64,000 bases of DNA from JACMNW01 sp963708425 (GCA_963708425.1 OY970206.1:2108001-2172000), one strand, 5' to 3'. Shown: positions 51,881 through 61,223, numbered from the stretch's first letter. The notes: a model not told the origin generated them from the sequence alone. Numbers and translations are program-made.

Positions 51881-52560
51881 AGCTTTCAGCCGATCTCTCG
51901 GCCTTTTTAGGCCGCCTTGGGCACAATTTCCGCACGCCTGAACTGCTGCTGCGCGCCGTCACCCACTCTTCGATTTCCTCGCAGACCCGGCCCGACAATC
52001 AGCGGCTGGAATTTTTGGGCGACCGCGTGCTTGGTCTGGTGATGGCCGAGGCGTTGCTGGCGGCCGATCCAACAGCGACCGAGGGTCAATTGGCCCCCCG
52101 GTTCAACGCCCTGGTGCGCAAGGAAACCTGCGCCGATGTTGCGCGCGATCTAGGCTTGGGCGAGGTTCTGAAGCTCGGGCGTTCGGAAATGATGTCTGGC
52201 GGGCGGCGCAAGGAAACATTGCTGGGCGATGCGTTGGAAGCCGTGATTGCCGCCGTCTACCTTGACGCAGGCTTTGATGCCGCGCGCAACGTTATCCTGC
52301 GGCTCTGGGATGGTCGCGTTGAGGCAGTGGAAACCGACGCTCGCGATGCCAAGACGGCATTGCAAGAATGGGCACAGGCACGCGGCCTTACCCCGCCCAC
52401 ATACACCGAACAATCCCGCACCGGCCCCGATCACCAGCCGATTTTCACCGTCGAAGTGCGGCTTGACGACGGGCATACCGAAATTGCAAAGGCTGGCAGC
52501 AAACGCCAAGCCGAACAGGCCGCGGCGCGCAGTTTGCTGGTCCGCTTGGGAAATCCCTGA
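51877..52560 (+). CDS. rnc: Ribonuclease III
   Basis: A 227-residue double-stranded-RNA endonuclease. The signature is NQRLEFLGDRVLGLVMAEAL, the second catalytic Asp/Glu lie in GDALEAVIAAVYLDAGFDAA, and a C-terminal dsRNA-binding domain ends near KRQAEQAAARSLL. Start is GTG, overlapping the lepB stop. It normally sits directly before era; here a convergent nuclease-like gene separates them. Confidence 0.95.
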   Translation: MKLSADLSAFLGRLGHNFRTPELLLRAVTHSSISSQTRPDNQRLEFLGDRVLGLVMAEALLAADPTATEGQLAPRFNALVRKETCADVARDLGLGEVLKLGRSEMMSGGRRKETLLGDALEAVIAAVYLDAGFDAARNVILRLWDGRVEAVETDARDAKTALQEWAQARGLTPPTYTEQSRTGPDHQPIFTVEVRLDDGHTEIAKAGSKRQAEQAAARSLLVRLGNP

Positions 52561-52562
52561 CT

Positions 52563-53111
52563 TCACGCTCGTGGGGTTGGGGGAAAACGTCCCTTTTGAC
52601 GGGCATCAGCGCGCCAAAGTAGTTTGCGCATTTCTGGTAGCTCGAACTGGCGATATCGCCCCCCCGAATACTTTGGCCAATCCAACGCCATCCCACATTT
52701 GACCATCTCAGCCGAAAGGTCTCGTCCATCAGGCAAGTAGCAGATGGCCACACTGCGGTCGTGTGAAAGGTTTCCGTCAAATTCGGCGCGAACAACGTGT
52801 CCCGTGCATAGTTTCAACAGCGCCCACTTTGCTTTTTGACCAAATGGTTGATCCAATTCTGGCGCATCAATCCCAAATAGCCTGATCGTGATCTTGTTAA
52901 TAACAATTGTGTCACCATCAATGACCCAACAAGGACCAACGACTGCAGAAACGGGCGGCTGCGCCGGGGTGATATTTTCCACCCAGACCGTTGTCTTTGT
53001 ATGAATTTGGGTGACACTTGCAGGTCTTTCGTACTCGACAGGGCTACTGCGGCGCGGCGCTGTTGACTGCCCGCTCGACAAGGCCCGAAAAAGAATTCGC
53101 AATATTCCCAT
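52563..53111 (-). CDS. Thermonuclease (SNase-like) family protein
   Basis: A protein of about 182 residues with a staphylococcal nuclease-like domain at about residues 75-160 (CWVIDGDTIVINKITIRLFG; IDAPELDQPFGQKA; HDRSVAICYLPDGRDL). The Arg-Asp-Glu set partly matches the catalytic residues. An N-terminal hydrophobic or linker segment may anchor it. Start is uncertain: ATG at 53111 or TTG at 53132. It runs against rnc and era on the opposite strand, and its AT-richer flank suggests later insertion. Confidence 0.85.
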   Translation of the reverse strand: MGILRILFRALSSGQSTAPRRSSPVEYERPASVTQIHTKTTVWVENITPAQPPVSAVVGPCWVIDGDTIVINKITIRLFGIDAPELDQPFGQKAKWALLKLCTGHVVRAEFDGNLSHDRSVAICYLPDGRDLSAEMVKCGMALDWPKYSGGRYRQFELPEMRKLLWRADARQKGRFPPTPRA

Positions 53112-53264
53112 GATTAAAGCACTCAAATACAACGAAACATTTGCTTGATTACATTCACGACAAGTATGGCAACTTTAAGTTGTGCGTGTCGCAGCCACGG
53201 ACGAGGGCGGAGATGCATTGATATCGCTGGCCAAGGCGTGGCAATTGGATTAAGCGGCAAAGCC

Positions 53265-54197
53265 ATGGAAAATCAGGAACCAACGAACCACATCACCCGC
53301 GCCGGGTTCGTCGCCTTGATAGGTGAGCCGAATGCAGGCAAATCCACCCTGCTGAACAAGATGGTCGGTGCGAAGGTCAGTATCGTCACCCACAAGGTGC
53401 AGACCACCCGGTCGCGTATCCGTGGCATCGCGATGGAAGGCGTGGCCCAGATCGTGTTTGTCGATACCCCCGGTCTGTTCCGCCCTCGCCGCCGGTTGGA
53501 CCGCGCCATGGTCAAGGCCGCTTGGGGCGGTGCCGCCGATGCCGACATCATCGTGCTCCTGATCGAGGCGCATCGCGGCCTGACATCGGGCGTGCAGGCC
53601 ATCATCGACCGGATGCGCGACCAGATCCCGCAAGGCCAACCGGTTGCGCTGGCGATCAACAAGATCGACCGGGTGAAATCTGAAGTGCTGCTGGCTTTGG
53701 CGCAAAAGATGAATGAGGCGTTTCCATTTGCTGAAACCTTCATGATCTCAGCCGAAAAGGGCTACGGCGTTGATAAACTACGCGCTTGGCTTGGCGGGCT
53801 GTTGCCCACTGGCCCGTGGTTCTACCCCGAAGATCAAATCGCCGATCTGCCGATGCGCAACATCGCGTCAGAGATCACCCGCGAAAAGCTGACCCTTCGC
53901 CTGCACGAAGAATTGCCCTACCAACTGACCGTCGAAACCGAGAAATGGGAAGATAACCCTGACGGGTCCACCCGCATCGACCAGATTATTTATGTCGCCC
54001 GCGATGGCCACAAAGGCATCGTTCTGGGCAACAAGGGGGAAACGATCAAGGCTATCGGGCAGGCCGCGCGGCTCGAACTCGTGGCCTTCCTTGAACACCC
54101 GGTGCATCTGTTTTTGCAAGTGAAAGTGCGGCCAAATTGGCTCGAAGAACCCGAGCGGTACTCAGAGATGGGTCTGGATTTCAAGGATGGCAATTAG
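53265..54197 (+). CDS. era: GTPase Era
   Basis: A 310-residue GTPase for 16S rRNA maturation and 30S assembly. G1 is ALIGEPNAGKST, the switch area VTHKVQTTRSRIRG, G3 VFVDTPGLF, G4 INKIDRV, and a C-terminal KH domain has YVARDGHKGIVLGNKGETIK. The ATG at 53265 matches the usual N-terminus. It is separated from rnc by the nuclease gene, so it should have its own promoter. Confidence 0.96.
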   Translation: MENQEPTNHITRAGFVALIGEPNAGKSTLLNKMVGAKVSIVTHKVQTTRSRIRGIAMEGVAQIVFVDTPGLFRPRRRLDRAMVKAAWGGAADADIIVLLIEAHRGLTSGVQAIIDRMRDQIPQGQPVALAINKIDRVKSEVLLALAQKMNEAFPFAETFMISAEKGYGVDKLRAWLGGLLPTGPWFYPEDQIADLPMRNIASEITREKLTLRLHEELPYQLTVETEKWEDNPDGSTRIDQIIYVARDGHKGIVLGNKGETIKAIGQAARLELVAFLEHPVHLFLQVKVRPNWLEEPERYSEMGLDFKDGN

Positions 54198-54235
54198 TCC
54201 GCATCTTTCGCAGACCTACGCTTTTGGTTGCGTCG

Positions 54236-54275
54236 AAGCCTCCGGCGGGAGTATTTCTGCAAACAGGAAACCGCA
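54236..54275. repeat. Intergenic element, copy 2 (short form)
   Basis: GAAGCCTCCGGCGGGAGTA then TTTCTGCAAACAGGAA. The GGGAGTATTT-like core with a C/G-rich start resembles the tail of the elements near 9640 and 58520, but without the long hairpin. It lies between era and DUF1491. Confidence 0.5.
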
Positions 54276-54287
54276 AGGGCAGGCGGC

Positions 54288-54626
54288 ATGATCCCACGAT
54301 TGACGGCAGATTTTTGGGTGCGTGCCTATCTCGCGCGACTGGAACAGGCTGGCATTCCGGCGTTCGTAACCGCCAAAGGCGATGCGACGGCAGGGGCAGT
54401 TATGGTCAAGGTTGCCACCCTTGATGGCCAAGCGCGAGCTTACCAGCGGTCGTTTGACCTGAATACCGACAGCCGGATTTGGGTCGTGTTGGCCGAAGGC
54501 GATGAGCCATCGGTTGATGCCGCGATCGCCCGCCAACGCCGCTTTGACCCCGATCTGTGGGTGATCGAGCTTGAAGATCGCCAAGGCCGCAGTCTGCTCG
54601 ATGAGCCCGGCCTGGCAACGGATTGA
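54288..54626 (+). CDS. DUF1491 family protein
   Basis: A 112-residue alphaproteobacterial protein (MIPRLTADFWVRAYLARL, then VTAKGDATAGAVMVKVATL and FDPDLWVIELEDRQGRSLLD). DUF1491 is conserved near era and recO in this group but has no known function. The ATG at 54288 begins the conserved part; an upstream frame extends through the intergenic repeat. It lies 36 bases before recO. Confidence 0.88.
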   Translation: MIPRLTADFWVRAYLARLEQAGIPAFVTAKGDATAGAVMVKVATLDGQARAYQRSFDLNTDSRIWVVLAEGDEPSVDAAIARQRRFDPDLWVIELEDRQGRSLLDEPGLATD

Positions 54627-54662
54627 CTTGCCGAAGCCTCCCGCTTTGCCGATAAGCGGCTG

Positions 54663-55385
54663 ATGGAATGGCGTGACGAAGGGGTGCTTTTGTCCGTGCG
54701 CCCGCACGGCGAAAGCTCGGCAATCATCGAGGTGTTTACCGCTCTGCACGGCAGGCACGCGGGTGTCGTGCGCGGTGGTGCGTCGCGCCGCCTGTCGCCC
54801 ATTTTGCAGCCCGGCGCGCAACTGTCAGTGACATGGCGCGCAAGGCTGGATGACCATATCGGCGCATTCGCAGTCGAACCCCTGCGCAGCCGCACTGGCG
54901 TGCTGGGTGATCGGTTGGCGCTTGCCGGTCTAAGCTCAATCTGCGCGCTGTTGCAGGTCGCCCTGGCTGAGCGCGAGGCGCATCAAAGCCTTTGGATATC
55001 AAGCACCGGCTTGCTTGATGCCCTGCTGGTGTCGCCTGATTGGCCGCTCCAATACCTGCGCTGGGAAATGCTGCTGCTGGAAGAGCTGGGCTTCGGCCTT
55101 GATCTAACCTCCTGCGCTGTCACCGGCAGCCGCGATGATCTGGCCTATGTCAGCCCCAAAACTGGCCGCGCAGTCAGTCGGGGCGCGGCTGGCGAATGGG
55201 CGGCGCGACTGTTGCCCTTGCCGGTGGCTCTGCTGGGTCAAGGGCCAGCCGATACCACCGAAATTGCACAAGGGCTGGCACTGACTGGGCACTTCTTGTT
55301 GCGAGAGTTGACCCTTATGTTAAATGGCCGCCCCTTGCCCGAAGCCCGCGCGCGATTGGTCGATCTTCTGGCGCGCGCCGGGTAA
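54663..55385 (+). CDS. recO: DNA repair protein RecO
   Basis: A 240-residue recombination mediator that loads RecA with RecF/RecR and anneals SSB-coated DNA. It begins MEWRDEGVLLSVRPHGESSA, an OB-fold, and continues into the helical region with LLLEELGFGLDLTSCAVTG. Only one of the usual zinc-type cysteines near that segment is seen, as in many alphaproteobacterial RecO proteins. It closes the era-DUF1491-recO run. Confidence 0.93.
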   Translation: MEWRDEGVLLSVRPHGESSAIIEVFTALHGRHAGVVRGGASRRLSPILQPGAQLSVTWRARLDDHIGAFAVEPLRSRTGVLGDRLALAGLSSICALLQVALAEREAHQSLWISSTGLLDALLVSPDWPLQYLRWEMLLLEELGFGLDLTSCAVTGSRDDLAYVSPKTGRAVSRGAAGEWAARLLPLPVALLGQGPADTTEIAQGLALTGHFLLRELTLMLNGRPLPEARARLVDLLARAG

Positions 55386-55489
55386 TCCCGCAACAATTCT
55401 GCCAGACATGTTACAAGCGACGGCGGGTTGTCGCGACAGTGCCAGACGAGGGCCTGTAAATGGGGCGCTAATGACCGTAGAGAACGCGC

Positions 55490-56716
55490 ATGGCCACCAG
55501 ATACATCCCCCTTTTCCTAAAGCATTCCGCCACCCCTCGGTTAGAGAACTTCGCACTTCTTGCGGGGCTGGAGGCGTCGGTGCGTGGCATGCTGATCTCG
55601 GTCATGCCGCTGGCAGTTTATGATGCGTTAGGTGATGCCGGGTCGGTGTCGCGGATCTATTTCATCGCCGGCATCGTGTCGCTGATCTGGGGCCTGATGG
55701 TGCCTTGGGCCACCCGCCATTTGCCGCGCCGCTGGATGTACACCGTCGGTGGTGGGCTGTATCTGCTGTCGATGGTGCTGGCAATAATCGGCGGCCCGGT
55801 CGCTATGCCGCTGGCCCTGATGTCCAGCGCCATGGCCACAGCCACAACCTTTGTCTGCTTTAACGCCTATGTGCTGGATTACGTGCAACGCGCCGAACTT
55901 GGCCGCAGCCAGACCATGATCATGGTCTATGCCGGCGCGCCTTGGGCAATCGGCCCGATGGCTGGCGTGTGGCTGCGCAGCATCTGGGCACCGTTGCCGT
56001 TCATCGTGGCCTCTGGCCTTGCGCTGACGTTGATCACCACGTTCTGGATCTTGCGGCTTGGCAATGGCAAACAGATCACCCGTGCCAAAGGCCCGGCGCT
56101 AAACCCGTTGGCCTATCTGGGGCGTTTCTTCGCGCAGCCCCGCCTGATCGCGGGCTGGCTGTTCGCCGTCATCCGATCCTGCGGCTGGTGGGTTTATGTC
56201 GTGTACCTGCCGATCTTCTGCATCGAGGCGGGCTTGGGTGACAAGGTCGGTGGCGTCGCCCTGTCCATCTCGAACGCGTTGCTGTTCACCTCACCCCTGA
56301 TGCTGCGTCAGGTGCGGCGCTATTCGGTGCGTCTGTCGTTGCGTGTGGCCTTCGCCCACTGCACCGTCCTTTTCATCGCGGCAACGGCGCTGTCGCATTG
56401 GCCGTGGCTGGTGGTGATCTGCCTGATGGTTGGCGCCGTTGGTCTGGTGCTGCTGGATGTGATCGGCGGATTGCCGTTCATGATGGCGGTCAAACCCTCC
56501 GAGCGCACCGAAATGGCCGCCGTCTATTCCAGCTTCCGCGATGTCTCCAGTGTCTTCACCCCTGGCGTCGCCTACTTGCTGTTGCTGGTTGCCCCGCTGG
56601 CCAGCATCTTTGCCGCCAGCGGCGTCGGCATGGCCATTGGCTGGACGATCGCGGGCCAGCTACATAAACGCCTCGGTGCAAACCGCCCCTCTCACGGCGG
56701 GCAGGCGGCAGAGTAG
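55490..56716 (+). CDS. MFS transporter
   Basis: A 408-residue protein of the major facilitator superfamily with about 12 predicted transmembrane helices (for example ISVMPLAVYDALGDAG, YFIAGIVSLIWGLM, LLLVAPLASIFAASG). The loop VPWATRHLPRRWM fits the typical positively charged helix 2-3 loop. The substrate cannot be told from the sequence. It converges on mcd three bases away. Confidence 0.88.
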   Translation: MATRYIPLFLKHSATPRLENFALLAGLEASVRGMLISVMPLAVYDALGDAGSVSRIYFIAGIVSLIWGLMVPWATRHLPRRWMYTVGGGLYLLSMVLAIIGGPVAMPLALMSSAMATATTFVCFNAYVLDYVQRAELGRSQTMIMVYAGAPWAIGPMAGVWLRSIWAPLPFIVASGLALTLITTFWILRLGNGKQITRAKGPALNPLAYLGRFFAQPRLIAGWLFAVIRSCGWWVYVVYLPIFCIEAGLGDKVGGVALSISNALLFTSPLMLRQVRRYSVRLSLRVAFAHCTVLFIAATALSHWPWLVVICLMVGAVGLVLLDVIGGLPFMMAVKPSERTEMAAVYSSFRDVSSVFTPGVAYLLLLVAPLASIFAASGVGMAIGWTIAGQLHKRLGANRPSHGGQAAE

Positions 56717-56719
56717 GCC

Positions 56720-58384
56720 CTAGTCCAGCAAGCGCCGCGCTATCACCTGCGCCTGAATTTCCGCTGCACCTTCAAAGATGTTCAGGATACGCGCGTCGCA
56801 CAGGATGCGTGAAATCTGATACTCCAGCGCAAAGCCGTTGCCACCATGGATCTGCAACGCATTGTCAGCCGCAGCCCATGCCACCCGCGCACCCAACAGC
56901 TTTGCCATCCCCGCCTCAAGATCGCAGCGCTTGTCGTGATCCTTTTGCCAAGCGCTGAAATATGTCAGCTGCCGCGCAATCATGATCTCGACCGCCATCA
57001 TCGCCAGCTTCCCCGCCACACGCGGAAACTCGATCAGCGCTTTACCAAACTGCTTGCGGTCGGTGGCATAAGCCATCCCCACCTCCAGCGCGTTCTGTGC
57101 CACCCCTACGGCACGGGCCGCCGTCTGAATGCGGGCAGATTCGAACGTTTGCATCAGTTGCTTGAAGCCTTGCCCCTCAACCCCGCCAAGCAAGTTTTCG
57201 CCCTTCACAGCAAAGCCATCGAACGCCAGCTCATATTCCTTCATGCCGCGGTAACCCAACACCTCGATCTCGCCCCCAGTCATCCCGGGCGTCGGGAAGG
57301 GCTTCGCATCTGTGCCCGGCGTCTTTTCGGCCAGAAACATGCTCAGTCCTCGGTAATCCGTGCTGGCCGGATCAGTGCGCGCCAGCAGCGTCATCACATG
57401 CGTCCGCGCGGCATGGGTGATCCACGTCTTGTTGCCGGTCACTTGCCAATCGCCGCCAACCTTCACCGCGCGCGTGCGCAATGACCCCAGATCAGACCCG
57501 GTATTAGGTTCAGTAAACACTGCTGTCGGCAAAATTTCACCACTCGCCAGCTTCGGCAGCCACTGCGCCTTTTGCGCATCCGTGCCGCCACACAAAATCA
57601 ACTCGGCGGCAATCTCCGACCGCGTCGCCAGTGACCCCACCCCAATATAGCCGCGCGACAGTTCCTCCGACACCACCACCATCGAGGCTTTCGACAGACC
57701 CAGCCCGCCAAACTCTTCGGGGATGGTCAGCCCGAACACGCCCATGTCCGCCAGCGCCTGAATAATCTCCATCGGGATCAGTTCGTCGCGCATGTGCCAG
57801 CCATGCGCATGCGGCGCCACCTGCTCATCGGCAAACCGGCGGAACTGATCGCGGATCATTTCCAGCTCGTCCTCCAGCCCGGACGCGCCGAAAGTCGCCC
57901 GCCCGTGGTTGTCCCGCATCAACGCCACCAGCGTCATCCGCGCCTCAGGCGTGTTGCCGCGCGCGATCAAGTTGCGCGCTGCTTCACCCACTGCCGCCGT
58001 TAGCCCGAGATCCCCCAGCCGAGCCACTTCGCCCTGGCTCATCGAAATGCCGCCATGAATTTGCGCCAGATACTCGCCAAACCCGATCTGCAAGATCAGT
58101 TGCTCCATCGGCCCAAACTGCCCAGCTTGGTCCAACCTCACCGCCCAAGCCCGCAACTGCCGCAGGCTTTCGGTATAGGTCGCCAGCCAAGCCAGCGTAT
58201 GCGCTGCAAACTGATGCGTCTCCAGTGCCGCCGCAGAAACCTTGCCCGCCACAGTCACCCGCGCTCGCAACGCCTCACGAGCATCTGCAAACAGGGCCTC
58301 CACTTCTGGCAAAGCGGTTTCCGTCAGCCCCAGCAGGCCCACAAGAACGGGCGAGGACGCTAAACTTTGTCCATCATGGGCCAT
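56720..58384 (-). CDS. mcd: Acyl-CoA dehydrogenase, probable (2S)-methylsuccinyl-CoA dehydrogenase
   Basis: A 554-residue flavoprotein, about 150 residues longer at the N-terminus than ordinary acyl-CoA dehydrogenases. The catalytic fold is plain (IPEEFGGLGLSKASMVVVSEE; FTEPNTGSDLGSL; YATDRKQFGKAL; IHGGNGFALEYQISRIL). The extra N-terminal domain and position beside pckA fit methylsuccinyl-CoA dehydrogenase of the ethylmalonyl-CoA pathway, as remembered from Rhodobacter. It would convert methylsuccinyl-CoA to mesaconyl-CoA. A generic acyl-CoA dehydrogenase cannot be excluded. Confidence 0.78.
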   Translation of the reverse strand: MAHDGQSLASSPVLVGLLGLTETALPEVEALFADAREALRARVTVAGKVSAAALETHQFAAHTLAWLATYTESLRQLRAWAVRLDQAGQFGPMEQLILQIGFGEYLAQIHGGISMSQGEVARLGDLGLTAAVGEAARNLIARGNTPEARMTLVALMRDNHGRATFGASGLEDELEMIRDQFRRFADEQVAPHAHGWHMRDELIPMEIIQALADMGVFGLTIPEEFGGLGLSKASMVVVSEELSRGYIGVGSLATRSEIAAELILCGGTDAQKAQWLPKLASGEILPTAVFTEPNTGSDLGSLRTRAVKVGGDWQVTGNKTWITHAARTHVMTLLARTDPASTDYRGLSMFLAEKTPGTDAKPFPTPGMTGGEIEVLGYRGMKEYELAFDGFAVKGENLLGGVEGQGFKQLMQTFESARIQTAARAVGVAQNALEVGMAYATDRKQFGKALIEFPRVAGKLAMMAVEIMIARQLTYFSAWQKDHDKRCDLEAGMAKLLGARVAWAAADNALQIHGGNGFALEYQISRILCDARILNIFEGAAEIQAQVIARRLLD

Positions 58385-58509
58385 GAGAGTCTCCAATGCT
58401 GCAACTGCAAACTAGTTAAGGGCATTGAGATGGCAGCGCAACAAAAATACGTCCAAGTAACGTCTTGCGACCGAAAATGTCGCAGTCGCTCTCTAATTTC
58501 GCATTTGTA

Positions 58510-58549
58510 AAAGTATCCTCGGGGGGTGCGGGGGCAGACGGCCCCCCGC
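58510..58549. repeat. GC-rich intergenic element, copy 3
   Basis: On the minus strand GCGGGGGGC and GCCCCCGC arms flank a short loop, then CACCCCCCGAGGATACTT follows, matching the element at 9622-9680. It sits between the stop of pckA and the start of mcd. Confidence 0.65.
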
Positions 58550-58559
58550 TGGCTCAGGA

Positions 58560-60158
58560 TCATCCGATCGCCGCCGCCTTAACATCATCATCAATAAACG
58601 GCACATACTGGCCAAAGTTGTCGGCGAACATGCCCACCAACTTCGCCGCCTGTGCATCATAAGCCGCTGCATCGGCCCAAGTCATTCGCGGGTTCAGCAG
58701 CTTGGCATCCACGCTCGGTGCCGCAATCGGCACATCGAAGCCAAAGTTCGGATCGCGCCGGAAGGTGCCCGCCGCCAGCGTTCCGTCCAAGGCAGCCGTC
58801 AGCAGCGCCCGCGTTGCTTTGATTGGCATCCGCCGCCCCGTACCGTAGGCCCCCCCCGTCCAGCCCGTATTCACAAGCCAGCAGGTCGCCCCATGCTTGG
58901 CAATCTTGGCCTGCAACAGCTTGCCATATACTTCGGGTCGTCTCGGCATGAACGGCGCGCCAAAACAGGTTGAAAACGTCGGCTGCGGTTCGGTCACGCC
59001 TTGCTCGGTGCCCGCCACTTTCGAAGTGAAGCCCGACAGGAAATGATACATCGCCTGCGCCGGTGATAGCCGCGCAATGGGTGGCAACACGCCAAACGCG
59101 TCGCAGGTCAGCATGACGATGTTCTTCGGATGCCCACCCAAGCCTGTCGCCGATGCGTTGGAAATATACTCCAACGGATAGGCGCAGCGGGTGTTCGCCG
59201 TCAGGCTGTCATCGTCAAAGTCCAGCTCCAGCGTTTCCGGATCAAACACCATGTTTTCCACCACTGTCGCAAACGTATGCGTGGTGCGGTAAATCTCCGG
59301 CTCGGCTTCGGCGTTCAGGTTGATGGTCTTGGCATAGCACCCCCCCTCAAAGTTGAAGGTGCCCCGGTCTGACCAGCCATGTTCATCATCACCAATCAAG
59401 GTGCGCGACGGGTCTGCCGACAGCGTGGTCTTGCCAGTGCCCGACAGGCCAAAAAACACCGCCGTATCCACCGGATTGCCGATTGCATGGTTGGCCGAAC
59501 AATGCATCGGCATGATGCCGCGTTCCGGCAATAGATAGTTCAGCAGCGTAAACACCGACTTTTTATTTTCCCCCGCATACGCCGTGTTGGCGATCAAGAT
59601 CAGCTTTGTGTCAAAGTTGAATGCAATCACCGTCTGGCTGCGGCAACCATGCCGTGCAGGATCGGCCTTGAACGACGGGCAGTTGATGATCGTCCAATCG
59701 GGCACAAAACTGTCCAACTCAGCGCGCTCCGGCCTGCGCAGCATATGGCGGATGAACAGCCCATGCCACGCCAGTTCGGTCACTACCCGCACATCAAGCC
59801 GATGCGCCGGGTCAGCCCCCGCGTACAGATCTTGCACGAATGCCGTGCCGCCTTGCAGATGCGCCAGCATATCGGCGTGCAACAGGTCAAACCCTGCCGG
59901 TGTCATTGCGGCATTGGCATCCCACCAGATGTGGTCTTCCACCAATGGCGACCGCACGACGTGCTTATCTTTTGGCGACCGTCCGGTATGGCTGCCGGTT
60001 GATACCAACAACGCCCCACCACGGCCAAGTCGGCCTTCACCGCGGCACAACGCCGCTTCAACCAGCGCGGGCTCAGAATAGTTATAGTAAATATGTCCTA
60101 ACCCGCTGATCCCCTGATGTTCCAATGTGTGATTTGGGTTCACGCGTCCAATGGTCAT
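58560..60158 (-). CDS. pckA: Phosphoenolpyruvate carboxykinase (ATP)
   Basis: A 532-residue gluconeogenic enzyme that makes PEP from oxaloacetate. It shows STGSHTGRSPKDKHVV, the P-loop FFGLSGTGKTTLSAD, the metal site LIGDDEHGWSD and a NTGWTGGAYGTGRRM block. The ATG at 60158 has GGGAG eight bases upstream. It is divergent from chvI; a pair of identical 15-bp direct repeats lies between them. In related bacteria pckA expression depends on carbon source, which fits the ChvI/HPr kinase neighbours. Confidence 0.96.
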   Translation of the reverse strand: MTIGRVNPNHTLEHQGISGLGHIYYNYSEPALVEAALCRGEGRLGRGGALLVSTGSHTGRSPKDKHVVRSPLVEDHIWWDANAAMTPAGFDLLHADMLAHLQGGTAFVQDLYAGADPAHRLDVRVVTELAWHGLFIRHMLRRPERAELDSFVPDWTIINCPSFKADPARHGCRSQTVIAFNFDTKLILIANTAYAGENKKSVFTLLNYLLPERGIMPMHCSANHAIGNPVDTAVFFGLSGTGKTTLSADPSRTLIGDDEHGWSDRGTFNFEGGCYAKTINLNAEAEPEIYRTTHTFATVVENMVFDPETLELDFDDDSLTANTRCAYPLEYISNASATGLGGHPKNIVMLTCDAFGVLPPIARLSPAQAMYHFLSGFTSKVAGTEQGVTEPQPTFSTCFGAPFMPRRPEVYGKLLQAKIAKHGATCWLVNTGWTGGAYGTGRRMPIKATRALLTAALDGTLAAGTFRRDPNFGFDVPIAAPSVDAKLLNPRMTWADAAAYDAQAAKLVGMFADNFGQYVPFIDDDVKAAAIG

Positions 60159-60304
60159 TCTGCAAGCTCCCGGTGCCGCAATGGCGGCTGTTTGTCGGTT
60201 CCAACTAGATGCCCGGGCCAAGGGGCACAAAGGGGTGACTGTATGACACCCCTAACATGGCTATAACATGTCGATTTCCCACGTCCCTAGCACCGATGTG
60301 TGTC

Positions 60305-60339
60305 GTTAGCGCAACCATTGTCGGGTTAGCGCAACCATT
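60305..60339. promoter_or_regulatory. Two identical 15-bp direct repeats, pckA/chvI region
   Basis: GTTAGCGCAACCATT occurs at 60305-60319 and again at 60325-60339, so the period is 20 bp, about two helical turns. This suits two regulator molecules on the same DNA face. The core GTTAGCGC resembles half of LacI-family operators. Confidence 0.6.
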
Positions 60340-60521
60340 TGGCGAACTGCAGCAGCCTTGCGGCCAAACTGCGGCAATTTAGTCAAATATTCGACAGTAT
60401 TGCCTGCTTTGACTGGCCCTCGGTGGGGTGATTCGCAGTTAAGAGTTGATTCTGATGGTCGGAACCTTGATCATCCCGCGAAAAGCAGAAAAGAAAAAAC
60501 GAGCATAAAAGGAAACAGCGC

Positions 60522-61223
60522 ATGTCACGGATCGCCCTTGTGGACGACGACCGGAATATTCTGACGTCAGTTGCTATGACGCTAGAAGCCGAAGGATTTG
60601 AGGTTGAAACCTACAACGATGGCCAGTCCGCCCTCGATGCGTTCAACCGTCGGCTGCCCGATATGGCCGTATTGGATATCAAGATGCCCCGGATGGACGG
60701 GATGGATCTGCTGCAACGCTTGCGTCAGAAAACCTCGATGCCGGTGATCTTTCTTACCTCCAAAGATGATGAAATTGACGAAGTTCTGGGCCTGCGTATG
60801 GGTGCCGATGATTACGTCAAGAAACCGTTCTCGCAGCGCCTGCTGGTGGAACGCATCCGTACTCTGCTGCGCCGGCAAGAAGCGATTGCCAGTGGTGAAG
60901 TGGCGGTAACCGAAGAAACAAAGATCATGGAACGCGGCGCCCTGTCGATGGACCCGCTACGCCATTCCGTTTCCTGGAAGGGCATGGAAGTTTCCTTGAC
61001 CGTGACAGAGTTTCTTTTGCTTCAGGCTCTTGCCCAGCGCCCCGGCTTTGTTAAAAGCCGTGATCAGTTGATGGATGTGGCTTATGACGATCAGGTCTAC
61101 GTCGACGACCGCACGATCGACAGTCACATCAAGCGTCTTCGTAAGAAGATGCGCATGGTGGACGATAACTTTACCGCCATCGAAACGCTTTACGGCATCG
61201 GCTATCGCTACAACGAAGAATGA
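60522..61223 (+). CDS. chvI: Two-component response regulator ChvI
   Basis: A 233-residue OmpR/PhoB-type regulator. The receiver has the acidic pair DDD, phospho-acceptor Asp52 in AVLDIKMPRMDG, and Lys in KKPFSQRLL; a winged-helix output domain follows (VYVDDRTIDSHIKRLRKKM). AAGGA lies upstream of the ATG. It forms an operon with chvG, hprK and rapZ. In alphaproteobacteria ChvI controls envelope, carbon and host-association genes and is expected to act at direct repeats. Confidence 0.95.
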   Translation: MSRIALVDDDRNILTSVAMTLEAEGFEVETYNDGQSALDAFNRRLPDMAVLDIKMPRMDGMDLLQRLRQKTSMPVIFLTSKDDEIDEVLGLRMGADDYVKKPFSQRLLVERIRTLLRRQEAIASGEVAVTEETKIMERGALSMDPLRHSVSWKGMEVSLTVTEFLLLQALAQRPGFVKSRDQLMDVAYDDQVYVDDRTIDSHIKRLRKKMRMVDDNFTAIETLYGIGYRYNEE

